Shown here piece by piece: positions 34,861-45,550 of a stretch of 64,000 bases of DNA. The first letter of the stretch is position 1; each line of letters starts with the position of its first letter. Both the position numbers and the translations under genes were made by a program. The stretch covers positions 279,870,707 to 279,934,706 of the forward strand of contig JBOZIK010000001.1 in assembly GCA_051453625.1 (NCBI GenBank), given 5' to 3'. This DNA is from Welwitschia mirabilis (Eukaryota > Gnetophyta > Gnetopsida > Welwitschiales). Below the pieces are notes generated by a model that saw only the letters and a list, made by a program, of their open reading frames with translations, was not told the DNA's origin and made no database searches.

Positions 34861-36122
34861 ATGTATAAATCTAGATAGACCAAGGCTAGAGTTGAGCCTA
34901 TAGAGTAGGAGGTAGGCCCTTTAGTTAAGCCTGAGATAGAGCGTGCGAAACCTGCGCATCCGCCACCACGACACAGACGATCTTTGAGCATTCAGACAGC
35001 TAGCATTCTTGTTGAGAGACATTTTGAAGATTTCATGCATCACATAGAGCCAGAGGTAGATCTGAGGTTAATAGATCTATAATTGAAATGGATCACAGAT
35101 GTGCATGATGCATATTATACTTCAAAGATGAGAAAATTCTATAACAGCATGCATATAAAGAGGCGACCAGACGCTCATGGTTAGCTCCAGGATATGATCG
35201 TCGTTTTTATTTGAAACCACGAGATAGTTATCCTCCCATCCCACATTATAGTTATTATAGATCCTAGAGGGCCTAGCAATATGTATACTCATTCAGCTGG
35301 TGGGACAGAGGAGCATCGAGCCTATGGCGCCATATTAAATATACCAGCTGATTTAACCACAGATTGACGGTGGATAAATGTTACCCATCTAACCCCCACA
35401 TACAGATTTTTTTATAGAGGACTGATTCATAACATCAGTCCATCATTCCATGATAGTCACGCTATAATAACACACCTACAGATGCTAGTAGCTTTCTGTT
35501 AGGGGGAGAAAATGGACTTGCCTACTTTTATTCGGAGGAGACTCAGATCTATGATTAAGGCATGACATCTATAGACACTCAGTTATCTGTACCTTCTCTC
35601 AGTTCTTTTTAGATGATTTGGGATACTAGAGCCCATAGGTGAGTAGCATATCTCATAGATTTAGACTTTTGCTTACTATTTATAGAATATGAGTATACAG
35701 GTACTAGAAAAGGCAGAGAGACCTCGAGTACAGAGACCTGTGGTTGGAGCTTTCTTAGAGCAGATTTAGGCCCTTCTGGCTGAGACCATTGAGACCATCA
35801 AAGTTTTTGTGGACACTGGTATCTAGGCACTTGATTGAAGGATCCAGACCTTTGAGCAGATACTTGAACAGAGGATCCTATCTATCAAGAGGAGAGTATA
35901 GCATACAGAGGATCAAATGGTGGACATGCATCATTGCATTATCTCTATTCAGCAAAATGTGACTATAGACATTCTAGATTCAGTTTGTGTCCAGGGCAAT
36001 GAGATAGTTAGATCCATTGTAGCATCTCTTAATATTCGTCTCCTCGTAGATCCTAAGCATCATCCTTCTTCTCTCCCTGCTCCTGAGTCAGCTGCCGAAC
36101 TAGAGTTCATCCTATGTAGATG
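34861..36122 (+). pseudogene. G2 post-pol ORF (plant transposon protein type)
   Basis: The ATG near 34861 opens MYKSR*TKARVEPIE, then HPPPRHRRSLSIQTASILVE, FEDFMHHIEPEVDLRLIDL and KWITDVHDAYYTSKMRKFY. Later come TYRFFYRGLIHNISPSFHD and THLQMLVAFC*GEKMDLP. This follows the pattern of the 'putative plant transposon protein' ORF placed after pol in Athila-like elements (F..R.L.P..H.S......L..LL......I.VG). The end (35917-36120) stays open with a proline-rich stop region. Base composition is less AT-rich than the flanks. Stops at CAG/CGA-derived TAG and TGA. The function is unknown; the 'env-like' name is positional only. Confidence 0.6.
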
Positions 36123-36633
36123 AGGGGAGTGATTTTGGATTATATTTTGTATCTGCCCTTCTACACTTTTTATACTAAAAACTCTCTTATTATATAGACA
36201 TATCATTTCTTTTAGCATGGTGTACTATTTCTTTCTGATTTTTACATGATTATCTTTCGATTTTTATGATAAAGATTTCATTATACTTGGGCATATCTTT
36301 TATACTGGACTGTTTCTCTAATTCAGAGGCTATTTATCATGATTAATTAATTATCTAAGAAAGTTAATTTTTGTCGCAAGTTCCAATTTTAAAAACTCTT
36401 TTTTGAGCTTGTGGTCTCCTACATCATTTGGACGAAGACCCGGATGACCGACTTCTAATTCTTCACAAGTGTTTTGTTTAGTGTTTTTAATTTTTTAAAA
36501 ATTTGGTTCCTATCTCTGAAATATTTTGCAAATCTTTCTGAGATAATTTTTTCAGGTATCCTAGTTATTTTTATTATCTAATAAGTTAGCTTGTAAATGT
36601 GGTTTATCGACTAGGTTTATCAGGGACTGATAA

Positions 36634-36650
36634 GGCTAAGTAAGGGGCTA
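36634..36650 (+). promoter_or_regulatory. G2 polypurine tract
   Basis: GGCTAAGTAAGGGGCTA directly before the TG start of LTR-C. It is the clearest plus-strand primer site in the window and the reference for those of G1 and G3. Confidence 0.75.
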
Positions 36651-37742
36651 TGTTACGCTATCAACTTACGTATATTTGATAGGATATTCTGAGTTATTTT
36701 ATAGGTAAATAAATAGGCAAATGCTTGGTTTCCATGAGAATGGAGAGCTAGGATGAAAAAGATGAAAATATGTAATCTCCATGATAATTTACAAGCATTC
36801 TGAGCAAATATGAATACTCTGTATTTCTGATGACAACTTTCTGCAAATATCAAGGCTAAATGTAATGACTGAATATTTATTAAAGGCCATCATCCATCTC
36901 ATCGTCTAGACAATAGTATGGATGACTATGCTAACGGATGCTGACTAAGGTCTGACTAATAGCTGATGTGAGTTGATCATGAGGTGGCATCATCTCATCT
37001 ATCATTTGGATGACTAGATAGACAACACTATTGTAACGCCCGTACTGAATATTCACCAAACTTTTACCACTTGTATTTCCATTTCTTTTTGCGTGGCCAT
37101 TACTGTTCACCCGCGTCTTTCTGTCTGTACTATTTTATGTCTTTAGTCAATAAATAGAGGTCTCTTCCTTGACTCCTCCTTGTCTTTGTTTACACCCAAA
37201 ATTCTTGTGATAGGATATTGAATAGCCGGAGAACCATCCTATAGTTCCAGAGAGATGTTTACTTGGTGTTGGACAGTGTTTTCTCCATTAAAGTGCAGCT
37301 ACTTTATAACATGGATGAAGTGTGATTCTTAATACAAAACATTTCCTTTTGTGCTTCAATGTCATAATGTTCTTTTCCTTCATAGCTTATGTTGCTTAAA
37401 GATCCAGTGATAGTTTCTCTTATGATATAGGTTATGAGGGCAATCTTTCTCAAGATTGTGCTTGGTTAGTTCAAGTTAAGTGCATTGTTTTTCCTTTTCC
37501 TAGATTAGCTTTACATAAATGTGTTTTATTTCATTTTGATGCATTGCAAGTTATTTCTGTAGGTTAGGTTACAACATTTCTCTTTTAAAAGCAACTCTCT
37601 TATTTCCTACTTTGGCCTTCGAAAGATTACGACATTTGGGTCAACTCCCGTCTATATTAGTGTGTTATGTTTGTGCATTATTATTTGTGATTAACAGGAT
37701 TCTACTTAGGATGTAAACATTGCATAAATATGCACCACAACA
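36651..37742 (+). repeat. G2 LTR-C (internal LTR)
   Basis: 1092 bp, begins TGTTACGCTATC with canonical TG and ends CCACAACA. It is preceded by a polypurine tract, so it acts as a 3' LTR, and is followed by a primer site and gag, so it also acts as a 5' LTR. It matches LTR-A over its full length. Confidence 0.85.
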
Positions 37743-37745
37743 TCA

Positions 37746-37767
37746 TAGCACCATTGCTAGAGAAGGC
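37746..37767 (+). promoter_or_regulatory. G2 primer-binding site (after LTR-C)
   Basis: TAGCACCATTGCTAGAGAAG is the best-kept of the tRNA-Asp-type sites in G1/G2; it differs from TGGCGCCGTTGCCGGGGAAG mainly by transitions. Confidence 0.75.
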
Positions 37768-38712
37768 TACTTGGAATTCAAGAGTTATCATTGCTTTGGT
37801 AAGTATTTCAGTTCGGATGCTTACTGCAGCAGTGGTGTAATAGTACCTCTAGTAGCGTAGGTTTCCCATTTTTATAGAATCAGTTCTTTGTTTTTTAAAT
37901 CAAAGTCTGTTTTTTCTGTTCTACAATAAAAGTTCATCGTCCGCTTCATCATCTGGACGATGTGTGATTACTACAATATTTGAGCCATGAGTTCTCTGTT
38001 TCAGTTTTCCATTAAAATTTTTTAGGATTTTATCCCATCATCTACTTGATCATCTAGATGACTCAGGTGGATAGCAGTCTGTTTTCTGAGTTTTTCTATT
38101 AGAGTCAATTTTTTATTTCTATTTTCTACTTTTTCCTTTGTTGTGGTTTCTATGTTTTTGTCATCTAGGATATCGTCTGGATGATGACAGGGATGGCACT
38201 TTTATAGATTTGAAACTAAGCATAAATAGTTAAATCTAGTAAAAAAGAAAAATACCAAAGAGAGTAGTTGTTGATTGCTAAAAATATTAGAGAATGTTTG
38301 ATAAATTTAGAAATTGAAACAAGTAAAAATAGCAAAGGTACATAAGATTTTGAAATCCCTACAATTTTCACTTTTATTTCTATAGAGTCTGATTTTACTA
38401 CCATGTCTACCTCATCTCAGAATCTTAAGCAACCTATCTCATCAAATCCATTCCTTATAAATGGAACCCTATAATCACTTCTATACATACCAATGTCAAT
38501 GTTACTCTTAGAGATCTCAGAGTAAACAAGAAACATGAAATACAAACTTCCTTTGACTTACCTCCTAGTAATGATGTAGAACTCTATAAGCTAAATGCTT
38601 ATCCTACCTTTAGTGGAAAACCTGATGAAGATCCTTTATAATACATTATCAATATAGAACAAATTATTCTCACTTCCAAAAATGGTAAAACAAGAATATA
38701 AATAATAGAACC
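37768..38712 (+). pseudogene. G2 leader and gag N-terminus, copy D
   Basis: The leader repeats the palindromic motifs (near 37950, 38050 and 38165). Gag starts near 38222 with an ATA for ATG, then KSSKKEKYQRE-like sequence, VNKKHEIQTSFDLPPSNDV and KLNAYPTFSGKPDEDPL. It ends in a 100-N gap (38713-38812). Too decayed to be expressed. Confidence 0.7.
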
Positions 38713-38812
38713 NNNNNNNNNNNNNNNNNNNNNNNNNNNNNNNNNNNNNNNNNNNNNNNNNNNNNNNNNNNNNNNNNNNNNNNNNNNNNNNNNNNNNNNN
38801 NNNNNNNNNNNN
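38713..38812. other. Assembly gap (100 N)
   Basis: Joins mid-gag of copy D to the inside of LTR-D, so the remaining internal region of copy D is either unsequenced or absent. Confidence 0.95.
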
Positions 38813-39692
38813 ACTAATGCACTAATTAAAGATTTATTGAATGCCATCATCCACCTAATCGTCTGGACGACAATACAGATAACCATGCTAACTAAATGTT
38901 GACTGAGATCTAACTAATAGCTAATGTGAATTGATCATGAGATGGCATCATCTCCTCTATCGTTTAGATGACCATCTGAATGAAACTATTGTAATGCTTG
39001 CACTAAATATTCAGTAAAATTTTACCACTTGTATTCTGTTTCCTTTCTGCATGGCCATTATTTTTTACCAGCACCTTCTGTCTGTACCATTTTATGTTTT
39101 AAGTCAATAAATAAAGGTCTCCCCCTCGACTCCTCCTTGTTTTTATTTGCACTCTCGTGATAGGAGATCGAAGGGCCAAAGAACCATTCTGTAGTTTCAG
39201 AGAGACGTTTCCTTAGTGTTGGATGTTGTTTCCTCCATTTAGATATGGCTACTTTATAATACGGATGAAGTATAATTTCTAATACAAAACATTTCTTTTT
39301 TATGCTTCAATGTATGAATGATCTTATCCCTCATAGCTTATATTGATTGAGATCCGCTGATAATTTCTCTTATGATATAGGTTATGAGGATAACCTTTGT
39401 CAAGGTTATGCTTGATTAGTTTAGGTTAAGTACATTGTTATTTCCTTTCCTAGATTAGCTTTGCACAAGTATGTTTCATATCATTTTCATGCATTGCAAG
39501 TTATTTCTGTAGGTTAGGTTACAATATTTCTCTTTTGAAAGTAACTCTCTTATTTTCATACTTTGTCCTTCAATGGATTATAACATTTGAATCACTCCTG
39601 TCTATATTAGTGCATTGTGTTTGTGATTTATTATTTTTGATTAACAAGATTCTACTCAAGATGTAAACATTACATAAATACGCACCACGACA
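38813..39692 (+). repeat. G2 LTR-D (3' end of the block, 5' truncated by gap)
   Basis: Aligns from ACTAATGCACTAATTAAAGA with LTR-A 17156 onward and ends CGCACCACGACA at 39692. About 200 bp of its start are missing in the gap. After it the C1 LTR resumes. Confidence 0.85.
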
Positions 39693-40033
39693 TTCTCTGA
39701 GGGAAGAGAGTGCTCCCTTGTAAGGAGCATCTCACTTTGTGCTTATGCTTGTGAGCATATTATTGGTTTTCCCTAAGGAGAAGAGAGTGCTACCTTGTGA
39801 GGAGGCTCTCATATTATTCTAATATTGGTGATGAACCAAAACCACTATTATTTATATGTTAAGAATATATAGAGGTGTGAGAGGAAGCTACCCTCTATGT
39901 GTAAATGTACCCAGGTTGGGAAACCACGTTATCTTAGTAAGCTATTTATTATACTAATTTTCATTTTGTTATTAATAAAATTTTCATTTGGTAGAAATCA
40001 TTCACCTATTATCTCTCAGTTCAATGATCCTCA
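39693..40033 (+). repeat. C1 5' LTR, second part
   Basis: Continues the copia LTR after G2: GAAGAGAGTGCT, TGTGAGCATATTATTGG, a second GAAGAGAGTGCTACC, then AGAATATMYAGAGG, TTTGGTAG and TCATTCACCT, and ends near ATCCTCA. It aligns with 46750-47087. The repeated AAGRGAAGAGAGTGCTNCC sentences are themselves a short tandem within the LTR, also present in the 3' copy. Confidence 0.8.
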
Positions 40034-40035
40034 AC

Positions 40036-40050
40036 TAGTATCAGAGCAGG
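40036..40050 (+). promoter_or_regulatory. C1 primer-binding site
   Basis: TAGTATCAGAGCAGG, two bases after the LTR end. It is the TGGTATCAGAGC site for initiator tRNA-Met, used by most plant copia elements, with one G-to-A change. Confidence 0.85.
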
Positions 40051-40087
40051 TACTCATCAAAAGTAATAGCTTCCTTGAGAGAACTAT

Positions 40088-41640
40088 GAAAGAGGTATCA
40101 TTTGTTAGACCTTTACTCTTCGATGGAAAAAACTATGCTTATTAGAAGATGAGGATGTAAGTGTACTTATAGTATTTTGAGTTTCAAGTTTGGCAAAGCA
40201 TAGAAGAAGAATACATAAATCCTATAAAAACCATAACAAATGTTACAGGGGACACCATAACACAAATCAAGCAAAGAAAAGATTGGGAAGACAAAGATAA
40301 AGCAGCCTTCATGTATGATTCTAAAGCAAAAAATGCTTCTTATTTGGCTCTAATAATGGAGGAGTTTAGTAGAGTAGTAGACTGTAAGATGGCATAAGAG
40401 ATAGGAATTGGAACATATAAAGGACATTTTATTGTCAAGTAGTCAAAACTACTTATATGGACAAATCACTTCGAAAATCTCAAAATGAACAATGGAGAGA
40501 GAGTTTACAAGTACTTCAGAAAACTCTTCAACATTGTGAACATAATACATAGCATTAGTGAAAGTCTTTTTAAGGCCAAGGTAATACAAAAAGTTGTTAA
40601 ATCTCTAACCCCTAAATACAGGCCCAAGACTATAAACATGGAAGAGGAGATGTCAACTCCATGAAGATAAAAGAACTACAAAGTGCATTAACAAATAAAG
40701 TGCATTAACAACCTATGAAATGAATCTCATACAATATGGTGCCTTAAAAAAAATCCTATTTCTCTCAAGGATAGTGAAAGCACAAAATAAAGCTTAAAAG
40801 GAAAGATAAAGAAGGAGCCAGAAGAAGATGACACTAAGGAAGATGTAGGTGTAGAATCACTCTCATCATAAGGCAAGTTAAAAGACTTATCTCATACAAA
40901 CACAACAAAAAGAAGGATTACAGAAAATCATCTGGCTTTCAATTTAGAGGTAATTTTAAAGAAAAGACTTCTAGTAACACTTCATTTTCTTCTAAATTTG
41001 ATGTTTTCAAAATAGAATGTTGGGCATGTAGGGGATGAGGACATATAGGCTCAGAATGTCCTAGTGCTAATAGAATGCAAGAAGAGGCACAAAAAAAAGA
41101 GCAAAAAAAAAAAAAAAAAAAGAGATCATTCTTCATTGGATGGAATGATGATAAGCATGATGCAACAGAGATGAAAACATCTGATGATGACAAAACTCAT
41201 CCTTCCTACATGGCTATTGTACATCTTCAATAGGAAAAATATGAAAGAAACTAAAAGTATGAATCAAAAAGTGAAGATGATACAGGGATGGATATTCAAG
41301 AAAGGTAAGATCTAATTTTTAAAGAATTTGTTAAATTAAAAAAGCATGTACTAAGATGAAAAAATTATTCATACCTGTGAATTAGCATATGAACAAGAAA
41401 AAGGTACTTACAACAAATTATCCTATGAAAACTCAGCTCTTAAAGCTGAGATTAGTATACTGACATTCAATTTGAAGAATGTAAGATAGGAACTATCAGA
41501 TTCAAAGAAAATCAATAAGATATTTGCCCAAGAAAAGAAGATAATGAATATCATATGTGAGTGATGTAGAAGCTCAAATGACAAAAGTGGTTTGGGATAT
41601 AATAAAGCCTCAACTAGCACTTTAGCCTCATTGTTTGCAA
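40088..41640 (+). pseudogene. C1 gag with CCHC knuckle
   Basis: Starts MKEVSFVRPLLFDGKNYAY, the typical copia Gag opening (P.FDG.NY..W). YFEFQVWQSIEEEYINP, DKAAFMYDSKAKNASYLAL and EEFSRVVDCKMA follow. The zinc knuckle is ECWACRG*GHIGSECPSA (41015-41065), a C-x2-C-x4-H-x4-C with one stop inside at an Arg/Gln-like position. A Lys-rich A-tract (41094-41121) and an acidic C-terminal part follow. The protein would coat element RNA. Several frame shifts; not functional. Confidence 0.8.
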
Positions 41641-41859
41641 AATGGAATTATAACCCAATGTATGACAATTTAATGTTTATAAATAATATTATTTACTACT
41701 ATTACCATAATAAAAATCATTATTAATATGAGTTCCTAATTAGATTCAAAAACAAGTGTTATATTAACAATGCCAAAAGGCCTAGTAGGATAGTACAATG
41801 TTTTGTGTAGGATAAACCAAAAAAGTATAGGCACCAAAATCAAATCTAGTACTCTTAGC

Positions 41860-42060
41860 AGAAATTACACTAAGAGTAGTGAAGAAGCATGTTTGGTACA
41901 TTGATAGTGGATGCTTAAGACACATAACTAGAGATAAACCTAGCTTCACTACTTTAGTACAATAATACAAAGGAGTGGTAACCATTAAAGATAACACAAA
42001 AGCACCTATCAGAAGTATTGGTACAATTGAAGGAGGTATCTACCAGAGGTAAATGATGTA
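41860..42060 (+). pseudogene. C1 protease fragment
   Basis: KKHVWYIDSGCLRHITRDK is the copia protease signature W.lDSG(C/A)..H.T with the catalytic Asp present (41902-41904). GVVTIKDNTKAPIRSIGTI follows, matching the F.DN....I.G.G.I stretch. One stop at a Gln-like position after LVQ. Confidence 0.75.
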
Positions 42061-42109
42061 TTTTTTTAGAAGGTTTGAAATATAATCTTTTAAATGTAAG
42101 TTAATTATG

Positions 42110-43240
42110 TAATGTAGAATTTTCTATTACTTTTACAAAAGATGATTGTATCATTAGAGAACAAATTCAATGAAAGTTATATTTGCTGGAATAAAGAAGT
42201 CAAATGTATATATCACTAGTCATCACAATATTTCTAACAATGGGACCAAGAGTTTATTAAGAAAAATAGGTGAAGTGGAGCTATGGCACAGAAAGCTTAG
42301 ACATGTGAACAAGGATTTACTCAAAATTTTATCCACCAAAGAAATGGTAAGAGGTCTCCCTAAGTTAAAAAGCATCGATAAATAAGTTTTTAAAGTATGT
42401 TAGAAAGGAAAATAGATAAGGATAAGATTCGGTAAGAAAAATACCATATTAACTTAATGCCCTTTAGATCTTTTACATCTTAATATTATTGATACTTAAT
42501 TTATAGAAAATAGAGGTAAGAAAAGTATTATTTAATTGTTGTAGATGATTATTCCCATTTTATAGGGATAGCCTTCCTTGCACACAAGGATGAGGCCTTT
42601 AATGCTTTCTCTAAGTCATGTATCAGGGTACAAACTAAAAAAGGATACATGATCAAAATTATAAGAAGTGACAATGGCATGGAATTTAGAAAGTCAAGGT
42701 TTAGAGAGTTCTGTGAACAGTTTGGCATTCTACATCAATTCTCTACACAAAGGACTCCCCAGCAAAATGGAACAGTAGAAAGAAAGAACAAAGTACTTAA
42801 TAAAATGGCTAGAACAATGATGCATGATAAAAAGGTACCTTACCAATTTTGTATATAAGCAATTAACACATCTTGCTATATTTCAGATAATGTTCTAGTA
42901 AGACAGTTTACTTCTACGATTACATATGAGTTCTGGTTTAGTAAGAAAAATTTTATAAGTCACTTTCACATTTCTAAATTAACATGCTTTATTTTGAAAG
43001 AAAATAATAAGTTGAAAAAGTTTGATTCAAAAGTTGATGAAGGAATTTTTCTAAGATATTCTATTGTCAGTAAGTCTTATAAGGTGTACAATAATAGAAC
43101 CTGTGTAGTTAATAAAACTATAAGTATTAAGGTAAATGATACTAATTCAACTTCTGTAGATGTGCAAGATAATTACATTCTTATGTATATTGATCAACCT
43201 AGCCATCTCCAAGCTTAATCTAATAGTGAGAAGGAAACAG
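42110..43240 (+). pseudogene. C1 GAG-pre-integrase and integrase
   Basis: ELWHRKLRHVNKDLLKILS (42270) is the LWH.RLGH zinc-binding N-terminus. The core gives VVDDYSHFIGIAFLAHK (first Asp), IIRSDNGMEFRKSRF (second Asp, 42670-42672) and RTPQQNGTVERKNKV (Glu, 42778-42780). The DDE triad is therefore complete, unlike in G2. Downstream KFDSKVDEGIFLRYS and KSYKVYNNRTCVV match the copia integrase C-terminus (F..K...G.FLGYS..SKAYRV.N..T). Stops and frame shifts near 42390-42540 and 42858 still prevent expression. Confidence 0.85.
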
Positions 43241-43461
43241 AAGAAGAAGCTGACAAAGAAAATCATCTAAGCATGTTCAAATTGCAAAGAAGTTATTCTA
43301 TCAGCAATATAATAGATGGCCCACATTGCGGCATTCAAACTCAAAGTAGTATAAAGAAATTTTATGGACTTGTCATTAAAAACCCAAAGAAATCAGTACA
43401 ACATAGAAAGCACATTGATAACGAAAGCATCGCGATAGCAATGTATTCACAAAACCTCTAA
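43241..43461 (+). pseudogene. C1 pol linker before RT
   Basis: LQRSYSISNIIDGPHCGIQT with the following QSS aligns with the copia linker (..HP...IIG....GVQTRS) that introduces RT. RT itself does not follow. The frame continues KKFYGLVIKNPKKSVQHRKH to a stop at 43461 without any RT motif, so RT and RNase H (about 2 kb in intact elements) were deleted nearby. The last residues might be a relic of the end of RNase H; this is uncertain. Confidence 0.6.
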
Positions 43462-45528
43462 CTATTAAAAGGTATATAAAGTTGTATAGGAACTCAGCTT
43501 GGATGGGATATTATTATTAAGTTAGGTCAAAGTGTAATAGATCTAGGGATGAGGGAATTTTATGCCAACATTCACAAGATAAATGATAACACAGGGGCTT
43601 TCTAGACTCAGTCAGAGGTACTCCATTACATCTTAGTTCTAGCTTTGTAAATTTATTTCTTGGCATTGATAATTCAGAGCTTCCTCAAATGTATGTGCAT
43701 TAATTTACAAAAATTTTTACTTCACAAGCTATCAAGATGTTATAGAGAAGTATGAGTACTATTTTATTTAGACACCCTAAGATGAATTTTATTGAAAATA
43801 TAGAGTGTAAATACATGGTTTGGATGCTTCTATTCTCAGTTTGATTATGTTCTATAATATTCTCATCAGAGATGGTAATTATAGTTACTGCAAACAAATG
43901 CAAACTTTTGTTAGATTCTGCTTACTTATTGGTTTGAAGATTGATTTGGGTTTTATATTGTTCATGAATATCATTACATTATTTTACAAGGGGTAGGATT
44001 TGGATCACCTATATTTAATTAGCTTGATTATTAATAGTGTCGGCATATCAATGCCTTAGGTAAATCTTATTTCTCAAAAGAAACTTCTAGCTGAATTATG
44101 TGAAAAACGGAGAGTACCAATGCCACTAGGTAAGGGCACAAGCAGGAGGTCATCATAATTTCAGAGATCTTATTCCACAACTATACATAGTTTATCATTT
44201 TTCAAAAATGAGCTAACGGCATTAGCAAAAATGATTGAAAAAATTGATAGAAATTTGTTGATATTAAAGAAACACATGTCCACAACTAGCGAGGCCAAAG
44301 CACTAGCAGAGAGCTAGGAATCCATGAGAACTTCCACATGGACAGGCTCAGAGGATAAATCAAAAAAATAAGTGCATCCAACTCTACAGGAATAGGTTAT
44401 GACTTAGGCAAAGAAGCAGATAATCACTATAGAGAGTCATCAAAAGATGTGGCCTAAGTTCATGGGGAGTACCAGATCCTACAGAGGCACAAATGCACAG
44501 GGAGTAATAGGCTCTAAGTCCATTGTAGAGGCAGCAGGAGATTGAGTTATAAAGATCAAATGTTCAGCCTCTTATCTTCCACCGGCCACATTACAAGATA
44601 ACAATTTGTCACCTTACTCATCCATCACCACCTTCTCGTCCCTCTTCTCCACCATGCATACCATCTATACCTCTAACTCATATGCTCTCTTCACCTTCCT
44701 CTTTCACATAGTTAATTCATGTTCCATCTCTTGCCATCACACCACCATCATCCTTTGTTGAATCCACCACTGTCAGCTTCTTTGGGATGTCTATCACTTC
44801 TTAAACATACTCATGTATGAGGAGACAGACCTCTGAAGCCCTTAGTGTCCTAGGAAGTTTCACACTATGCTAACCACATCCTACTCATTTTATGCCATTT
44901 GAACCTCCCCTACCCATAATAGTGATGATAAGAATGATGAAGAAGGAGAAGGAATACATTATACCAATGACTCTTCACTTAGCAGTTAGCTCCTTTTTAT
45001 TTCCTATTTAAAAGGAGGAGAAGAAATAGCAAATCAGTTACAAATTAGTTAAAAAAATTAGTTGTAGCATGGACATCCTTTGGACATGGAGGACTTAACT
45101 ATGAGATGATGGATTGGATCCCTGAGTGACATCATTAGTCATTGATGATCACTCTTGATTAATCTGGCATACATTATTATGTTATGACGTTTTCATTGTT
45201 ATTAGCACATTTTATCTATTGGTATATTTTCATGATCTTTAATATTACTTATTGTTGGCATAATATTTAAATGCTATGCTCTGATTTTATTGTTGGCTTA
45301 TTATTGTTAGCATATCTTACTTGATCAATTGTTAATATTCTTGAATGAAATTATCAAATGTTTATGAGCCTTTCTTACTCTAATCTCTACATGTTTATTC
45401 AAGTGGTTAAAATCATGTTTTTTCAATACTGTTAAAAAATATGAATATGATCTTTTTCTGTCTTGAATTTATATGTCTCAATTTTAGTGAGTAAATTTGA
45501 TTGCATTAATAAGATTTGCCAAGTTATG
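43462..45528 (+). pseudogene. C1 post-pol region with transposon-type ORF relic
   Basis: Right after the pol deletion the translation gives GTQLGWDIIIKLGQSVIDLG then MREFYANIHKINDNT. This is the [VM].EFYAN signature of the 'putative plant transposon protein' family also seen after pol in G2 and G3. A coiled-coil-like end follows near 44205-44300 (FFKNELTALAKMIEKIDRNL, LLILKKHMSTTSEAKALAES), then Ser/Thr/Pro-rich sequence (44570-44760). A post-pol ORF is expected in Sireviruses. Many stops. From about 45050 no coding content is seen. Confidence 0.5.
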
Positions 45529-45550
45529 GACATCATCAAAAAGGGAAATA
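45529..45550 (+). promoter_or_regulatory. C1 polypurine tract
   Basis: CATCAAAAAGGGAAATA precedes the 3' LTR; it is purine-rich apart from its first bases. Position and composition fit the plus-strand primer of a copia element. Confidence 0.6.

Larger units (their letters stand above)
16952..39692 (+). mobile_element. G2: multi-copy Ty3/gypsy block inserted in the C1 LTR
   Basis: Begins with LTR-A (16952-18042) and ends with LTR-D (to 39692). The flanks TTCCC (16947-16951) and TTCTC (39693-39697) match at 4 of 5, as expected of one target duplication in the C1 LTR. Inside, all on plus, lie gag-protease-RT start (A), a foreign LTR, gag-protease-RT (B), gag-protease-RT-RNase H-integrase (C), a second integrase tail, a post-pol ORF, an internal LTR-C and a fourth gag start (D). 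Four 100-N gaps separate several of these. Some of the order may therefore reflect scaffolding between near-identical repeats. The lineage is Athila/Tat-like by primer site, protease and RT motifs. Confidence 0.75.
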
